This document shows positions 8,973-18,939 of a stretch of DNA of 64,000 bases, piece by piece (the stretch's first letter is position 1; every line of letters starts with the position of its first letter). Source of the DNA: Pseudomonas sp. MM223 (lineage in GTDB: Bacteria > Pseudomonadota > Gammaproteobacteria > Pseudomonadales > Pseudomonadaceae); contig OX352322.1 of the NCBI GenBank assembly GCA_947090765.1, positions 1,197,501-1,261,500 of the forward strand, in the 5' to 3' direction. A program made the translations under genes and the position numbers. The notes beneath the pieces were generated by a model. That model was given only the letters and a program-made list of their open reading frames with translations, made no database searches and had not been told where the DNA came from.

Positions 8973-9770
8973 TTATGACGCTGCCCTCAGTTTTTCCTCC
9001 ATGGCTACCGGGGTCTCGTAGCCGTTGTAGCTATGGAGGCGTTTGAGGTTGTAGCGCACCAGATAAGCCATGATGTCGGCCTTAGCCTCAGCTTCGGATT
9101 CATAGCCTCCTGCCGGCATCCATTCTGATTTCAACGCCCCGAAGAATCGCTCCATGGCGGCGTTGTCCCAGCATTGGCCGCGGTGGCTCATGCTTTGTTT
9201 CAAGCGGCATTCTTCAAGCACAGCCCTGAATTTATGGCTGGTGTACTGACAACCTTGATCTGAATGAAACATCACGCCAGCAGGCTTGCCCCTAGACTCA
9301 GACGCCATGCGCAGCGCGTCACAGGCCAACCTGGCATCGGCAGTCATTGAAAACGCCCAGCCCACAACTCGGCGTGCGTACAAGTCGATTACCGCGGCCA
9401 AGTACAGCCAGCGCCTGCCAACCTGGATGTAAGTCACATCGCCACACCAAACCTCGTTGATAGTCGAAACTTTGAAATTTCGCTTCAGTTGGTTTTCCGC
9501 AATCAGTGCTTCTGTACCTGACGAGCGATACCGGTGCGGCCTGCGCTGCCGGCATTTCAAGCCAGCCTCACGCATAAGCGCGCGCACTTTGTAACGCCCG
9601 ACTTCATGGCCTTGACGACGCAACTCCTGCACGAGCGTTCGTGATCCAGAAGCATTTCGCGACGCCTTGAAATGGTCGACTACCAGCAGGCGCAGAGCAT
9701 CTCTGTCAGGGTTTTCACGCCCTTGGCGTTTGCGCCATGCATAGAAACTGCTGCGCTTGACCCCAAGCAC
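8973..9770 (-). CDS. IS3-family transposase OrfB (DDE integrase core)
   Basis: 265 residues as an independent ORF. Has the HTH_21-like N-terminal part (DHFKASRNASGSRTLVQELRRQGHEVGRYKVRALMREAGL) and the rve catalytic domain with the DDE residues in WCGDVTYIQV, FHSDQGCQYTS and MERFFGALKSE. The frame is open upstream to the slippery site, reading QRSFSLINEPSEHYGVVDCCR, so the active transposase is probably an OrfA-OrfB fusion made by -1 frameshifting rather than a product started at 9770. Confidence 0.93.
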   Translation of the reverse strand: MLGVKRSSFYAWRKRQGRENPDRDALRLLVVDHFKASRNASGSRTLVQELRRQGHEVGRYKVRALMREAGLKCRQRRPHRYRSSGTEALIAENQLKRNFKVSTINEVWCGDVTYIQVGRRWLYLAAVIDLYARRVVGWAFSMTADARLACDALRMASESRGKPAGVMFHSDQGCQYTSHKFRAVLEECRLKQSMSHRGQCWDNAAMERFFGALKSEWMPAGGYESEAEAKADIMAYLVRYNLKRLHSYNGYETPVAMEEKLRAAS

Positions 9771-9814
9771 GCGACAGCAGTCGACAACACCGTAATGCTC
9801 ACTCGGCTCGTTGA

Positions 9815-10174
9815 TCAGCGAGAACGATCTTTGGAGTCCCGAAGCAGGAGAGCACTGGCCTTTTTTAGGATTTCGATATCCCGATCCTTTTGACGAACCA
9901 GGCTTTCCAGCTCCTCGATTCGTCGTTGCTCCGGGGTGATAGCCTTTGCACCAGCCGGGACTTTCCCCTCTCTCTCCTGCCGTACCTGGTCAACCCACCG
10001 GCGAAGAGCCGTGCGGCCAATCCCGAGGATTTCACATACCTCAGGAACTGACTGGCCACCGTCCAGCACCATTTCAGCTGCTTGGATTTTGTGTTCTTTC
10101 GAATAAGATTTTCGCACTGATTTTGCCTCCAATTGGGCGTCATCATAGCGCCCGAAGAAGGTGTCCAAAATCAT
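9815..10174 (-). CDS. IS3-family OrfA (HTH protein)
   Basis: 119 residues, helix-turn-helix at residues about 20-60 (KSYSKEHKIQAAEMVLDGGQ, VPEVCEILGIGRTALRRWVDQ) for binding the IS ends, and a C-terminal leucine-rich coiled coil (QRRIEELESLVRQKDRDIEILKKASALL) for multimerisation. Ends 45 bases before the nominal OrfB start and overlaps its open frame. Confidence 0.93.
   Translation of the reverse strand: MILDTFFGRYDDAQLEAKSVRKSYSKEHKIQAAEMVLDGGQSVPEVCEILGIGRTALRRWVDQVRQEREGKVPAGAKAITPEQRRIEELESLVRQKDRDIEILKKASALLLRDSKDRSR
9860..9866 (-). promoter_or_regulatory. Programmed -1 frameshift site of the IS
   Basis: Minus strand A-AAA-AAG within orfA codons CTA AAA AAG GCC. A -1 slip joins orfA to the open orfB frame, the standard IS3-family mechanism. 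Confidence 0.8.
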
Positions 10175-10186
10175 TAGGCCAGTTCA

Positions 10187-10219
10187 CCTTGTGCCGCGAA
10201 AGGGGCGCAACGCGCCCCC
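10187..10219. repeat. REP, right part of the copy split by the IS
   Basis: CCTTGTGCCGCGAAAGGGGCGCAACGCGCCCC in two joined halves: it continues the REP broken at 8936 and starts with the duplicated target CCT. Confidence 0.88.
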
Positions 10220-10224
10220 GGCGA

Positions 10225-11382
10225 TTACGAGGCCACCGCCTCAGCCGGCGAAACGATACTGGTCTTCGCCCCCCGCGACCTGCCCGAACTCAGGTACGCC
10301 GCAATCGACTCCTGCGTCACCTCGCCCAAAAACACCTGCTCGGCATCCAGCACCGGCAACCACGCCCGGTTGAACTCGTACATGCGCGACAGCAGGATGC
10401 GCAAATGTTCATCGTGTGACGCCGTGGCATTGAACGGCCGCAGGAAGTCACCACAGGTGCCTTGCTGGCGGTGCATGTCGCGCCGGCGCACATAGCCCAG
10501 TGCCTTGTTCTGTGCATCGGTCACCACCACATAGCGGCGGTCGTGCTCATCCAGCAGCTCCAGTGCGTCGCTGACGGGCGTTTCCGGGCTCACCGACGGG
10601 GCGTTGTCCGCTGCATCCTCGGCACGCACCAGCAACAGGCGCTTCAGGGTGCTGTCCTGGCCCACAAAGTTGCTGACAAAGTCATCTGCCGGGTGCGCCA
10701 GCAGCGTGTCCGGGTGGTCCAGCTGCAACAGTTTGCCGGCACGGAAGATGGCAATCTTGTCGCCCAGCTTGATCGCTTCGTCGATGTCGTGGCTGACCAT
10801 GATCACGGTCTTGTTCAGCGCCCGCTGCATCTCGAAGAACTCGTTCTGGATCATTTCGCGGTTGATCGGGTCGACCGCGCCGAATGGCTCGTCCATCAGC
10901 AATACCGGTGCTTCGGCCGCAAGGGCGCGGATCACGCCGATGCGTTGCTGCTGGCCACCGGACAGTTCACGCGGGTAGCGTTGCAGGTACTGCTTGGGTT
11001 CGAGCTTGATCATGTGCATCAGCTCGCGTGCACGTTCGTGGCACTTTTGCTTGTCCCAGCCGAGCAGGCGCGGGACCACGGTGATGTTCTCTTCGATGGT
11101 CATGTTGGGGAACAGGCCGATCTGCTGGATCACGTAGCCGATATGGCGGCGCAGGGTGACTTCGTCCAGCCCGGTGGTGTCCTCGCCATTGATGAACACC
11201 TGGCCCGAGGTAGGCGTGATCAGGCGGTTGATCATTTTCAGCGTGGTGCTCTTGCCGCAGCCCGAGGGGCCGAGGAACACGCAGATTTCCCCTTCGTTGA
11301 CGGTGAGGCTTACCGCGTCGACGGCTTTGACGTCCTTGCCGTTGACGTTGAAGGTTTTGCTGAGGTTCTTCAGTTCGATCAT
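10225..11382 (-). CDS. opuCA: Osmoprotectant (betaine/carnitine/choline) ABC importer, ATPase with CBS domains
   Basis: 385 residues. ABC ATPase: Walker A GPSGCGKST near residue 38, Q-loop, signature LSGGQQQRIG, Walker B VLLMDEPFGAVD, switch SHDIDEAI; then a C-terminal tandem CBS region (about 250-370) that senses ionic strength in this family. Start overlaps the stop of the permease gene upstream in an ATGA. Last gene of a four-gene operon in opuCD-CC-CB-CA transcriptional order, the arrangement in Pseudomonas. The C-terminal end is 6 bases from the IS-split REP. Confidence 0.92.
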   Translation of the reverse strand: MIELKNLSKTFNVNGKDVKAVDAVSLTVNEGEICVFLGPSGCGKSTTLKMINRLITPTSGQVFINGEDTTGLDEVTLRRHIGYVIQQIGLFPNMTIEENITVVPRLLGWDKQKCHERARELMHMIKLEPKQYLQRYPRELSGGQQQRIGVIRALAAEAPVLLMDEPFGAVDPINREMIQNEFFEMQRALNKTVIMVSHDIDEAIKLGDKIAIFRAGKLLQLDHPDTLLAHPADDFVSNFVGQDSTLKRLLLVRAEDAADNAPSVSPETPVSDALELLDEHDRRYVVVTDAQNKALGYVRRRDMHRQQGTCGDFLRPFNATASHDEHLRILLSRMYEFNRAWLPVLDAEQVFLGEVTQESIAAYLSSGRSRGAKTSIVSPAEAVAS

Positions 11383-12032
11383 GGGCGCAGTCCTTCTGGA
11401 GTCAGGGCACGTTGCAGGGTTTGCAGCAGCAGGTCGGCGATGATGGCCAGCAGGCTGACCAGCACGGCGCCGACCAGCAGCATCGACATGTCGCTGCGGC
11501 TGATGGAGGTGAGGATGAGCACGCCCAGGCCGCCGGCGCCGATGGTGGCGGCGATGGTCATGACGCCGATGTTCATGACCACGGCAGTGCGCACTCCGGC
11601 GAGGATTACCGGCACGGCGATGGGCAACTCGACCATGCGCAGGCGCTGGCCGAAGGTCATGCCGATACCGCGTGCGGCTTCACGGATGCCGGGCTCGACA
11701 TTGGTCAGGGCCAGGTAGGTGTTGCGCAGGATTGGCAGCAGTGAATACAGGAACACCGCAGTGATCGCCGGCAACGGCCCCAGGCCTTGACCGAACTTGG
11801 AATAGAACGGCAGCAGCAGGCCGAACAGGGCAATCGACGGGATGGTCAGCAACACCGTGGCGCTCGCCTGCAGCGGGCCGGCGACGGCGGGGAAGCGGGT
11901 CATCAGGATGCCCAGCGGCACGCCAACCAGGATGGCCAGGCTTACGGCAATGCCCACCAGCATGATGTGCTGCCAGGTCAGTTGCAGCACCTGTGCCCAA
12001 TCCAGGTGGTTGAAGGTATCGATCAGGTTCAT
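11379..12032 (-). CDS. opuCB: Osmoprotectant ABC importer, permease
   Basis: 217-residue inner-membrane permease (BPD_transp_1) with about six membrane segments and the EAA-like loop REAARGIGMTFGQRLRMVELPIAVPVILAG that docks the ATPase. Overlaps both neighbours by four bases (ATGA), so translation is coupled. Partner of the second permease encoded at the operon start. Confidence 0.92.
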   Translation of the reverse strand: MNLIDTFNHLDWAQVLQLTWQHIMLVGIAVSLAILVGVPLGILMTRFPAVAGPLQASATVLLTIPSIALFGLLLPFYSKFGQGLGPLPAITAVFLYSLLPILRNTYLALTNVEPGIREAARGIGMTFGQRLRMVELPIAVPVILAGVRTAVVMNIGVMTIAATIGAGGLGVLILTSISRSDMSMLLVGAVLVSLLAIIADLLLQTLQRALTPEGLRP

Positions 12033-12943
12033 GGCTGGCCCTCGCTGTTCAGTGGGTGCTCACGCAGGAAGGTAGCGGCCACGGCGGTCGGGTTCTGGTG
12101 CTCGACGTCAACCTTGGCGTTGAGCTGGCGCATGGTTTCGTCATCCAGCTGCTCGGCCAGTGGCTTGAGCAGGCCGGCCAGTTGCGGGTTGGCGTCGAGC
12201 ACGGCTTTACGCACCACGGGTGCTGCGGTGTAGTCGGGGAAGTAGTGCTTGTCGTCTTCCAGCAGCTTGAGGTTGAACGCACTCAGCCGGCCGTCGGTGG
12301 TGTACACCAGCCCGGCGAACACCTGGTTGTTGCGCATGGCGGTGTACACCAGGCCACCGTCCATCTGGCGGATGTTATGCCGGTCCAGCGGCAGGCCGTA
12401 CATCTCACGCAGGCCGACCAGGCCGTCGGGGCGGTTGGCGAACTCGGTGTCCAGCGCCACCAGGTGGTTGCGCTGGCTTTCGTCACGCAGTACCTGGTTG
12501 AGGTCGCTGATGGTGTTGACCTGCGGGTAGGCCTCGGCCACTTGCTTGGGCAGGCCCAACGCGTAGGTGTTGCTGAACTTCGACGGGGCCAGCCAGATCA
12601 GGTCTTTCTTTGCATCCAGCGCCTTGACCCTGGCGAAGGTGGCTTCGGCACTGGGCATGCGCTCGTCGATGTGGTTGTACGACACCAGCGAAACACCGGT
12701 GTATTCCCACATCAGGTCGAGCTGGCCGGTCTCCTGGGCCTGGCGCGCAATATTGCTGCCAAGGCCGGTGGTGACGCGTACGTCGAAGCCGTTGGCACGC
12801 AGGTACTGCGCGGTAATTTCGGCGAGCACGGTCTGTTCGGTGAACACCCGCGCGCCGATGCGCACTAGCGGTTTTTCCACTGCCTGGGCAAATCCTGCGA
12901 ACAGCAGGGCCGCGCCCAGCAGCAAGGCGATTTTCTTGTTCAT
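12029..12943 (-). CDS. opuCC: Osmoprotectant ABC importer, periplasmic binding protein
   Basis: About 304 residues from ATG 12943 (preceded by AGGATAGGGAACGT); upstream in-frame starts would spoil the signal peptide (MNKKIALLLGAALLFAGFAQA). OpuAC-type quaternary-amine-binding fold: VRIGARVFTEQTVLAEITAQYLRANGFDV, LMWEYTGVSLV and ALGLPKQVAEAYPQ. The start codon's ribosome site overlaps the stop of opuCD, again coupling translation. Confidence 0.92.
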   Translation of the reverse strand: MNKKIALLLGAALLFAGFAQAVEKPLVRIGARVFTEQTVLAEITAQYLRANGFDVRVTTGLGSNIARQAQETGQLDLMWEYTGVSLVSYNHIDERMPSAEATFARVKALDAKKDLIWLAPSKFSNTYALGLPKQVAEAYPQVNTISDLNQVLRDESQRNHLVALDTEFANRPDGLVGLREMYGLPLDRHNIRQMDGGLVYTAMRNNQVFAGLVYTTDGRLSAFNLKLLEDDKHYFPDYTAAPVVRKAVLDANPQLAGLLKPLAEQLDDETMRQLNAKVDVEHQNPTAVAATFLREHPLNSEGQP

Positions 12944-12956
12944 ACGTTCCCTATCC

Positions 12957-13670
12957 TTATTGGGCCAGGCCACGTTCCAGCCAGCGCTTGCTGGAGAAAC
13001 TCACCGCCGCGTCCAGCACCAGTGCCAGCAGTGCGGTGCAGGCGGCACCCAGCAGCAGCTGTGGCTGGTTGTTAAGGGCGATGCCGGGGAAAATCAGGCT
13101 GCCCAGGCTGTTGGCGCCGATCAGGAACGCCAGTGGTGCGGTGCCCACGTTCAATGCCAGGGCCACGCGCACACCGCCGACGATGATCGGCACGGCATTC
13201 GGTAGCTCCACCTGCCAGAGTTGCTGACGTGGGGTCATGCCGATGCCGGTTGCGGCTTCCTTGAGCGAGGCGGGGACGTTTTTCAGGCCCTCGTAGGTGT
13301 TGCGCACGATGGGCAGGAGGGAGGCGAGGAACAGTGCAAAGATCGCAGGCCCGGCGCCGATGCCCAGGATACTGAGCGCGATGGCCAGAACGGCCAGGGG
13401 AGGGATGGTGTTGCCAACGTTGAAGAACTGCATGAAGCGCTCGGCTTTGTCGACCCGGTGCGGTCGACTGAGGGCAATGCCAGCCGGGATGCCCACGGCC
13501 AACGCCGCCGCCATCGAAGCCAGCACCAGAACCAGGTGCGCTTGCAGGTAGAACCCAAGATCGTCGCGATAACGCACGATCGTGTCGATGCCGATCCAGT
13601 GGATCAGCAGGGCCAGGATGACGAGCACGGTGGCGCATCCCAACAGCCCTTTACCGTAGCGTTTAGCCAC
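12957..13670 (-). CDS. opuCD: Osmoprotectant ABC importer, permease (first gene of operon)
   Basis: About 237 residues from GTG 13670, which has AGGAG 8 bases upstream; a GTG at 13700 in frame lacks a ribosome site and adds ten unlikely residues. Several membrane helices and the ATPase-docking loop KEAATGIGMTPRQQLWQVELPNAVPIIVGG. Similar in layout to the second permease; together they form the transmembrane channel. Confidence 0.9.
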   Translation of the reverse strand: MAKRYGKGLLGCATVLVILALLIHWIGIDTIVRYRDDLGFYLQAHLVLVLASMAAALAVGIPAGIALSRPHRVDKAERFMQFFNVGNTIPPLAVLAIALSILGIGAGPAIFALFLASLLPIVRNTYEGLKNVPASLKEAATGIGMTPRQQLWQVELPNAVPIIVGGVRVALALNVGTAPLAFLIGANSLGSLIFPGIALNNQPQLLLGAACTALLALVLDAAVSFSSKRWLERGLAQ

Positions 13671-14038
13671 AGGCGGACTCCTTGTGTTGTCGGCGAGCAC
13701 ACTTCTTTTTTGCCGGCCAGTGCTGGCGGCGGTTGGTGTGTTCGCGAGTAGCAGCGTGATGCACGCCGAAGGCTGCGATCAGGCCATGAGCCGAACCCCG
13801 TCGGGCCCGAAAATGCTGATGAAACCAGTCCCCAACCGAAGCGGGTTGCAGGGGAGTGGACGTCTCCGTGGGCGTAAAGGTTCCCATCTGATGCGGCATT
13901 TGGCCAGCGTTAATCACTGGGGTGCAGGAATATTGGCGAGAAAAAACAGTAGCTTAATGCGCTACAGGCGTTGAAATAACTGCGCTTTGGCCATTTGTCG
14001 TGATAAAGCAATTGCCTGATGAATTTGTTGCTATTGGG
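13671..14038. other. opuC operon upstream region
   Basis: About 370 bases without a supported gene. On the minus strand an 84-codon open frame (GTG 13917 to 13663) runs into the opuCD start but lacks a ribosome site and protein-like composition, so I do not call it. A small hairpin CAACC-GAAGCG-GGTTG sits at 13833-13848. It presumably carries the opuC promoter and a long leader. Confidence 0.5.
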
Positions 14039-14135
14039 CTGGTCCTATCGCCGGCAAGCCAGCTCCCACAGGGATCGCACCGCATCGGAAACCTGTGCAG
14101 TACCTGTGGGGCTGGCTTGCCGGCGATGAGGCCAG
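14039..14135. repeat. REP pair (CGCCGGCAAGCCAGC family)
   Basis: Inverted arms CCTATCGCCGGCAAGCCAGC... and ...GCTGGCTTGCCGGCGATGAG, separated by about 30 bases, upstream of prfC. Confidence 0.88.
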
Positions 14136-14227
14136 AGCAAGTGCCGCTGGTTCACCAGATTTTCGTCCTCGCCCAACTTCAGGTATGATATCGCCCCTTT
14201 TTGAATCCCCCAGTCAGGCGATTTCCC

Positions 14228-15811
<1,584 letters not shown>

Positions 15812-15847
15812 TCCTCAAGGCTAGGTCAGGCTGTTTTGTTGGCTGAT

Positions 15848-15946
15848 CTGGCCTCATCGCCGGCAAGCCAGCTCCCACAGGGATCCCCACAGGTCTGAAG
15901 ACTTGTGCAGTACCTGTGGGAGCTGGCTTGCCGGCGATGAGGCCAG
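15848..15946. repeat. REP pair (CGCCGGCAAGCCAGC family)
   Basis: CTGGCCTCATCGCCGGCAAG... and its inverted partner ...GCCGGCGATGAGGCCAG, between the convergent prfC and potF-like genes. Confidence 0.9.
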
Positions 15947-15963
15947 TGAAGATTACCTACGGC

Positions 15964-17043
15964 CTAGTTTCCGGCTTTGATGCTGGTCCAGATCCGGGTG
16001 CGAATGCGGTCGATCTTGGCCGGCATCGCTTCCAGCGCATACAACTTGCCCATCATGTCTTCGCTCGGGTAAATCATCGTATTGCCTTTCATGGCCGGCT
16101 CCACCAGCCCGTCCGCCTTCAGGTTGCCGTTGGCGTACTGCACATGGTTGCTGATGTTGGCCATTACCTCTGGCTGCAGCAGGTAATTCATGTAGGCATA
16201 CCCGGCTTTTTCGTCCGGTGCATCGGCCGGCATGGCCACCATGTCAAACCACATGGGCGCACCTTCCTTGGGTATCGAATAGCCCACCTTCACCCCGTTC
16301 TTCGCCTCTTCGGCACGGTTTTTCGCTTGCAGCACATCCCCCGAGAAGCCCACCACCACACAGATATCGCCATTGGCCAGGTCGCCGGTGTACTTCGATG
16401 AATGGAAGTAGCTGATGTACGGCCGCACCTGCATCAACAGTGCCTTGGCCTTTTCGTAGTCCGCCGGGTTCTGGCTGTGGTGCGGCAGGCCCAGGTAGTG
16501 CAGGGCAATCGGCAGCAGTTCGGGGCCGTTGTCCAGCACGGCGACGCCACAGCTTTTCAGCTTGCTCATGTACTCAGGCTTGAAGATCAGGTCCCACGAG
16601 TCTACTGGCGCGTTGTCGCCGAGCACCGCTTTGACCTTGTCGATGTTGTAACCGATACCGGTACTGCCCCACAGGTACGGGAAGCCGTACTGGTTGCCCG
16701 GGTCGTTCACCTCCAGTGCCTTGAGCAGCACCGGGTTGAGGTTTTGCCAGTTGGGCAGCTGCGACTTGTCCAGGCGCTTCAGGGCCTTGCCCTGGATCTG
16801 CCGGGCCATGAAGTGGTTGGAAGGGAACACCACATCGTAGCCGGAGTTGCCGGTCATCAGCTTGCCGTCGAGGGTTTCGTTGCTGTCGTACACGTCGTAG
16901 GTGGGCACGATACCGCTGGCTTGCTGGAAGTTTTTCAGCGTGTCGGGGGCGACGTAGCTGGACCAGTTGTAGATCTTCACCGTTTCGGCGGCGCTGGCCA
17001 CACTGGCGGCCAGCATCATGGGGGCGAGAAGGAGCGTGCGCAT
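15964..17043 (-). CDS. Periplasmic polyamine-binding protein of an ABC importer (PotF-like)
   Basis: 359 residues with a signal peptide (LLLAPMMLAASVASAAE) and the PotD/PotF fold: VKIYNWSSYVAPDTL, GYDVVFPSNHFMARQIQ, YLWGSTGIGYN, FSGDVLQAKNRA, EGAPMWFDMVAMPADA. Binds putrescine-type polyamines in the family. No ATPase or permease genes are adjacent, so it either feeds a transporter encoded elsewhere or acts in signalling. It is downstream of the cupin and amine oxidoreductase genes on the same strand and probably shares their operon. Confidence 0.88.
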   Translation of the reverse strand: MRTLLLAPMMLAASVASAAETVKIYNWSSYVAPDTLKNFQQASGIVPTYDVYDSNETLDGKLMTGNSGYDVVFPSNHFMARQIQGKALKRLDKSQLPNWQNLNPVLLKALEVNDPGNQYGFPYLWGSTGIGYNIDKVKAVLGDNAPVDSWDLIFKPEYMSKLKSCGVAVLDNGPELLPIALHYLGLPHHSQNPADYEKAKALLMQVRPYISYFHSSKYTGDLANGDICVVVGFSGDVLQAKNRAEEAKNGVKVGYSIPKEGAPMWFDMVAMPADAPDEKAGYAYMNYLLQPEVMANISNHVQYANGNLKADGLVEPAMKGNTMIYPSEDMMGKLYALEAMPAKIDRIRTRIWTSIKAGN

Positions 17044-17095
17044 GTCGGGTTTACCTTGCTTTGTCTGTTGTTATCGAAGGCAGGCGATCAGCGGA

Positions 17096-17437
17096 TCAGA
17101 AGATGAGTACGTAGGTCTTGCGCACGGTCTCCTGGATGTCCCAGGTGCCGGTGCTGTTGGCCGGTAGCATCAATGCGTCTCCGGCTTCTATGACCAGGGG
17201 CTCGCCACCGTCGGGGGTGAAAGTGCAGCGGCCCTTGATGAAATGGCAGAACTCCTGTTGCACGATCTGCCGCCGCCAGCGCCCGGGGGTGCATTCCCAG
17301 ATGCCGGTTTCGACGCCATCGCTGCGCTCCACGCAGGTGACCGACGTCACCGCTACGGGTTCGCCAAGCGGCACCGCGACCGGGTTTGAATGCTCCAGGG
17401 CGACGCTGTGGGTGTTCTTGAACTGGGTAATGCTCAT
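17096..17437 (-). CDS. Small cupin-domain protein (Cupin_3/DUF861)
   Basis: 113 residues, one beta-barrel cupin domain: GIWECTPGRWRR, EFCHFIKGRCTFTPDGG, VIEAGDALMLPANSTGTWDI. Such proteins accompany FAD amine oxidoreductases in polyamine and amino-acid catabolic clusters; the function is not established. The canonical second histidine of the cupin motif 2 is absent (Trp in GTWDI), common in this subfamily. Lies 33 bases downstream of the corrected stop of the oxidoreductase. Confidence 0.8.
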   Translation of the reverse strand: MSITQFKNTHSVALEHSNPVAVPLGEPVAVTSVTCVERSDGVETGIWECTPGRWRRQIVQQEFCHFIKGRCTFTPDGGEPLVIEAGDALMLPANSTGTWDIQETVRKTYVLIF

Positions 17438-17469
17438 GACCGGTGGGTCCTGTGTCGGGGAAAGGGAAG

Positions 17470-18875
17470 TCAGTGCATGAAGCCTTCCATGAAGTCCGCA
17501 AGGGGCTGGCCAGGCGCCGTCTCCAGGGCGCGCTGGCGGGGTTGGCGAGGGTCCGGTCCTCGTGGATGAAGCTTTGGATGATCGCGTTGTAGCCCAGCCA
17601 GCGGCAGGGCTCAGGCGGCCAGCTGGCCAAGCTGGAAACCGGGCGGTTGTCGAGTACCCAGGGCTGCGCGGTCAATTCGTTGTGCTGGTTGAGGATCAGC
17701 GCTGCCAGGGTGCGCCCACCCAGGTTGGTGGCGCCCACCCCTTCACCGCCGTAACCACCGGCCAAGGCTATGCCGCGCTGACGGTCGCAAAGCATGTGCG
17801 GGCGGAAGCGCCGGGCCATGCCCAGGTTGCCGCCCCAGGAGTGGGTAATGCGCACGTGCTTGAGCTGAGGGAACAGTTCACTGAACAGGTAGCGGCGCAG
17901 TTCGATTTCGTGCGCGTCGAGGTTGAAGTTTTCGCGCAGGCGGCCACCAAAGCGGTAACCACCGCGTGCGCCGAATACCAGGCGGTTGTCGGCGGTGCGC
18001 TGGCCGTAGGTGACCTGGCGGCTGCTCTCGCTGAAGGCTTGGCCCTGGCTCAGGCCGATCTGCTCCCAGGTCGATTCCGGCAGCGGTTCGGTCGCTATCA
18101 GCAAACTCTGTACCGGCAATTGGTGCTTGCCCAGCGGCGGTAAGCTGGCAGCGTAGCCTTCAACGGCAGGCACCATCCACTGGCAGCGAATCCGCGCCAG
18201 CGGGGTGCGCACCTCGCCGGGTTGCCAGTCGATGGCCGGGGTGTTCTCAAAGATCGGCACGCCCAGCGCTTCCACCGCCCGGGCCAGGCCACGCACCAGC
18301 TTGGCCGGCTGAATGGTCGCGGTGTGCGGGCTGTAGATGGCACCAAACGCATTACTGACCCGCAGCTGGTTTTCCAGTTGCTCGGGGCGTAGCCAGTGGT
18401 AGTCGTCCTCGGTCATGCCTTGGCGATACAAGTCGTCGAGGTAGGCGCGCAGGCTGCGCTCCTGCTCCGGGTAGCGTGCCGCGCAGTACAGCACGCCACC
18501 CTTGCGGTAGTCACAGTCGATGCCTTCGCGTTGCAGCACGCCGTGCACTTCATCGGGATTACCGTGCAGCAGGTCGATGCTGGCGCGGCGCTGTTGTGGC
18601 GACAGGGTGGCGAGCAGGCGGTCTTCGCCCAGCAGGTTGCCCATCAGCCAGCCGCCATTGCGCCCGGAGGCACCGAAGCCGGCAATGTTGGCGTCGATCA
18701 CGGCGATGTTCAGGTGCGGCGCCTGGCGCTTGAGGTAGTAGGCGGTCCACAGGCCGGTGTAGCCGGCGCCGATGATGCACACATCCGCTGCCAGGTCTTC
18801 GCGCAGGGCTGGGCGGGCGCACAGTGGCTCGTCGAGCTGGTCCATCCACAGGCTGAGCGTGCGCAGGGGTTGCAT
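17470..18875 (-). CDS. FAD-dependent amine oxidoreductase (PuuB/DAO type), frameshift near the C-terminus
   Basis: DAO-family flavoenzyme oxidising a primary or secondary amine, like gamma-glutamylputrescine oxidase. N-terminal Rossmann motif VCIIGAGYTGLWTAYYL, GFGASGRNGGWL, and the FAD-binding end GYGGEGVGATNLGGRTLA. Start ATG 18875 with GGAG upstream. The frame breaks near 17499-17500: one base is missing (TTGCGG where TTGGCGG would read PLADFMEGFMH then stop at 17470). Uncorrected, the frame runs on antiparallel-free into the cupin gene and gives a false fusion to 17088. Corrected length is about 468 residues. Neighbouring PotF and cupin genes support polyamine catabolism. Confidence 0.87.
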
Positions 18876-18939
18876 CGGGTTCGGCTCCACATCGGTCAAG
18901 GTCTGTGGGCGATCCTAGTGCTGTCAGCCAGCGGCTGTC

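Larger units (their letters stand above)
8937..10186 (-). mobile_element. IS3-family insertion sequence, complete, 1250 bp
   Basis: Terminal inverted repeats of 27 bp (22 matches): left TGATCTGGTCAAG..., right complement TGAACTGGCCTAA..., both ending TTTTGGACACC. Flanked by a 3-bp target duplication CCT (8934-8936 and 10187-10189). Carries orfA and orfB overlapping at an A6G slippery heptamer. Removing the element and one CCT restores an uninterrupted REP hairpin (GCGGC-CTTGT-GCCGC), so insertion was into the REP loop. Both ORFs are intact, so it may still be active. Confidence 0.95.

Noticed and set aside
13663..13917. 84-codon minus-strand ORF upstream of opuCD
   Set aside because: No ribosome site and unlikely composition; left as an open question in the region note.
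17088..18899. 603-residue oxidoreductase-cupin fusion
   Set aside because: Arises from a missing base near 17499; the tail after position about 470 is out-of-frame cupin sequence.
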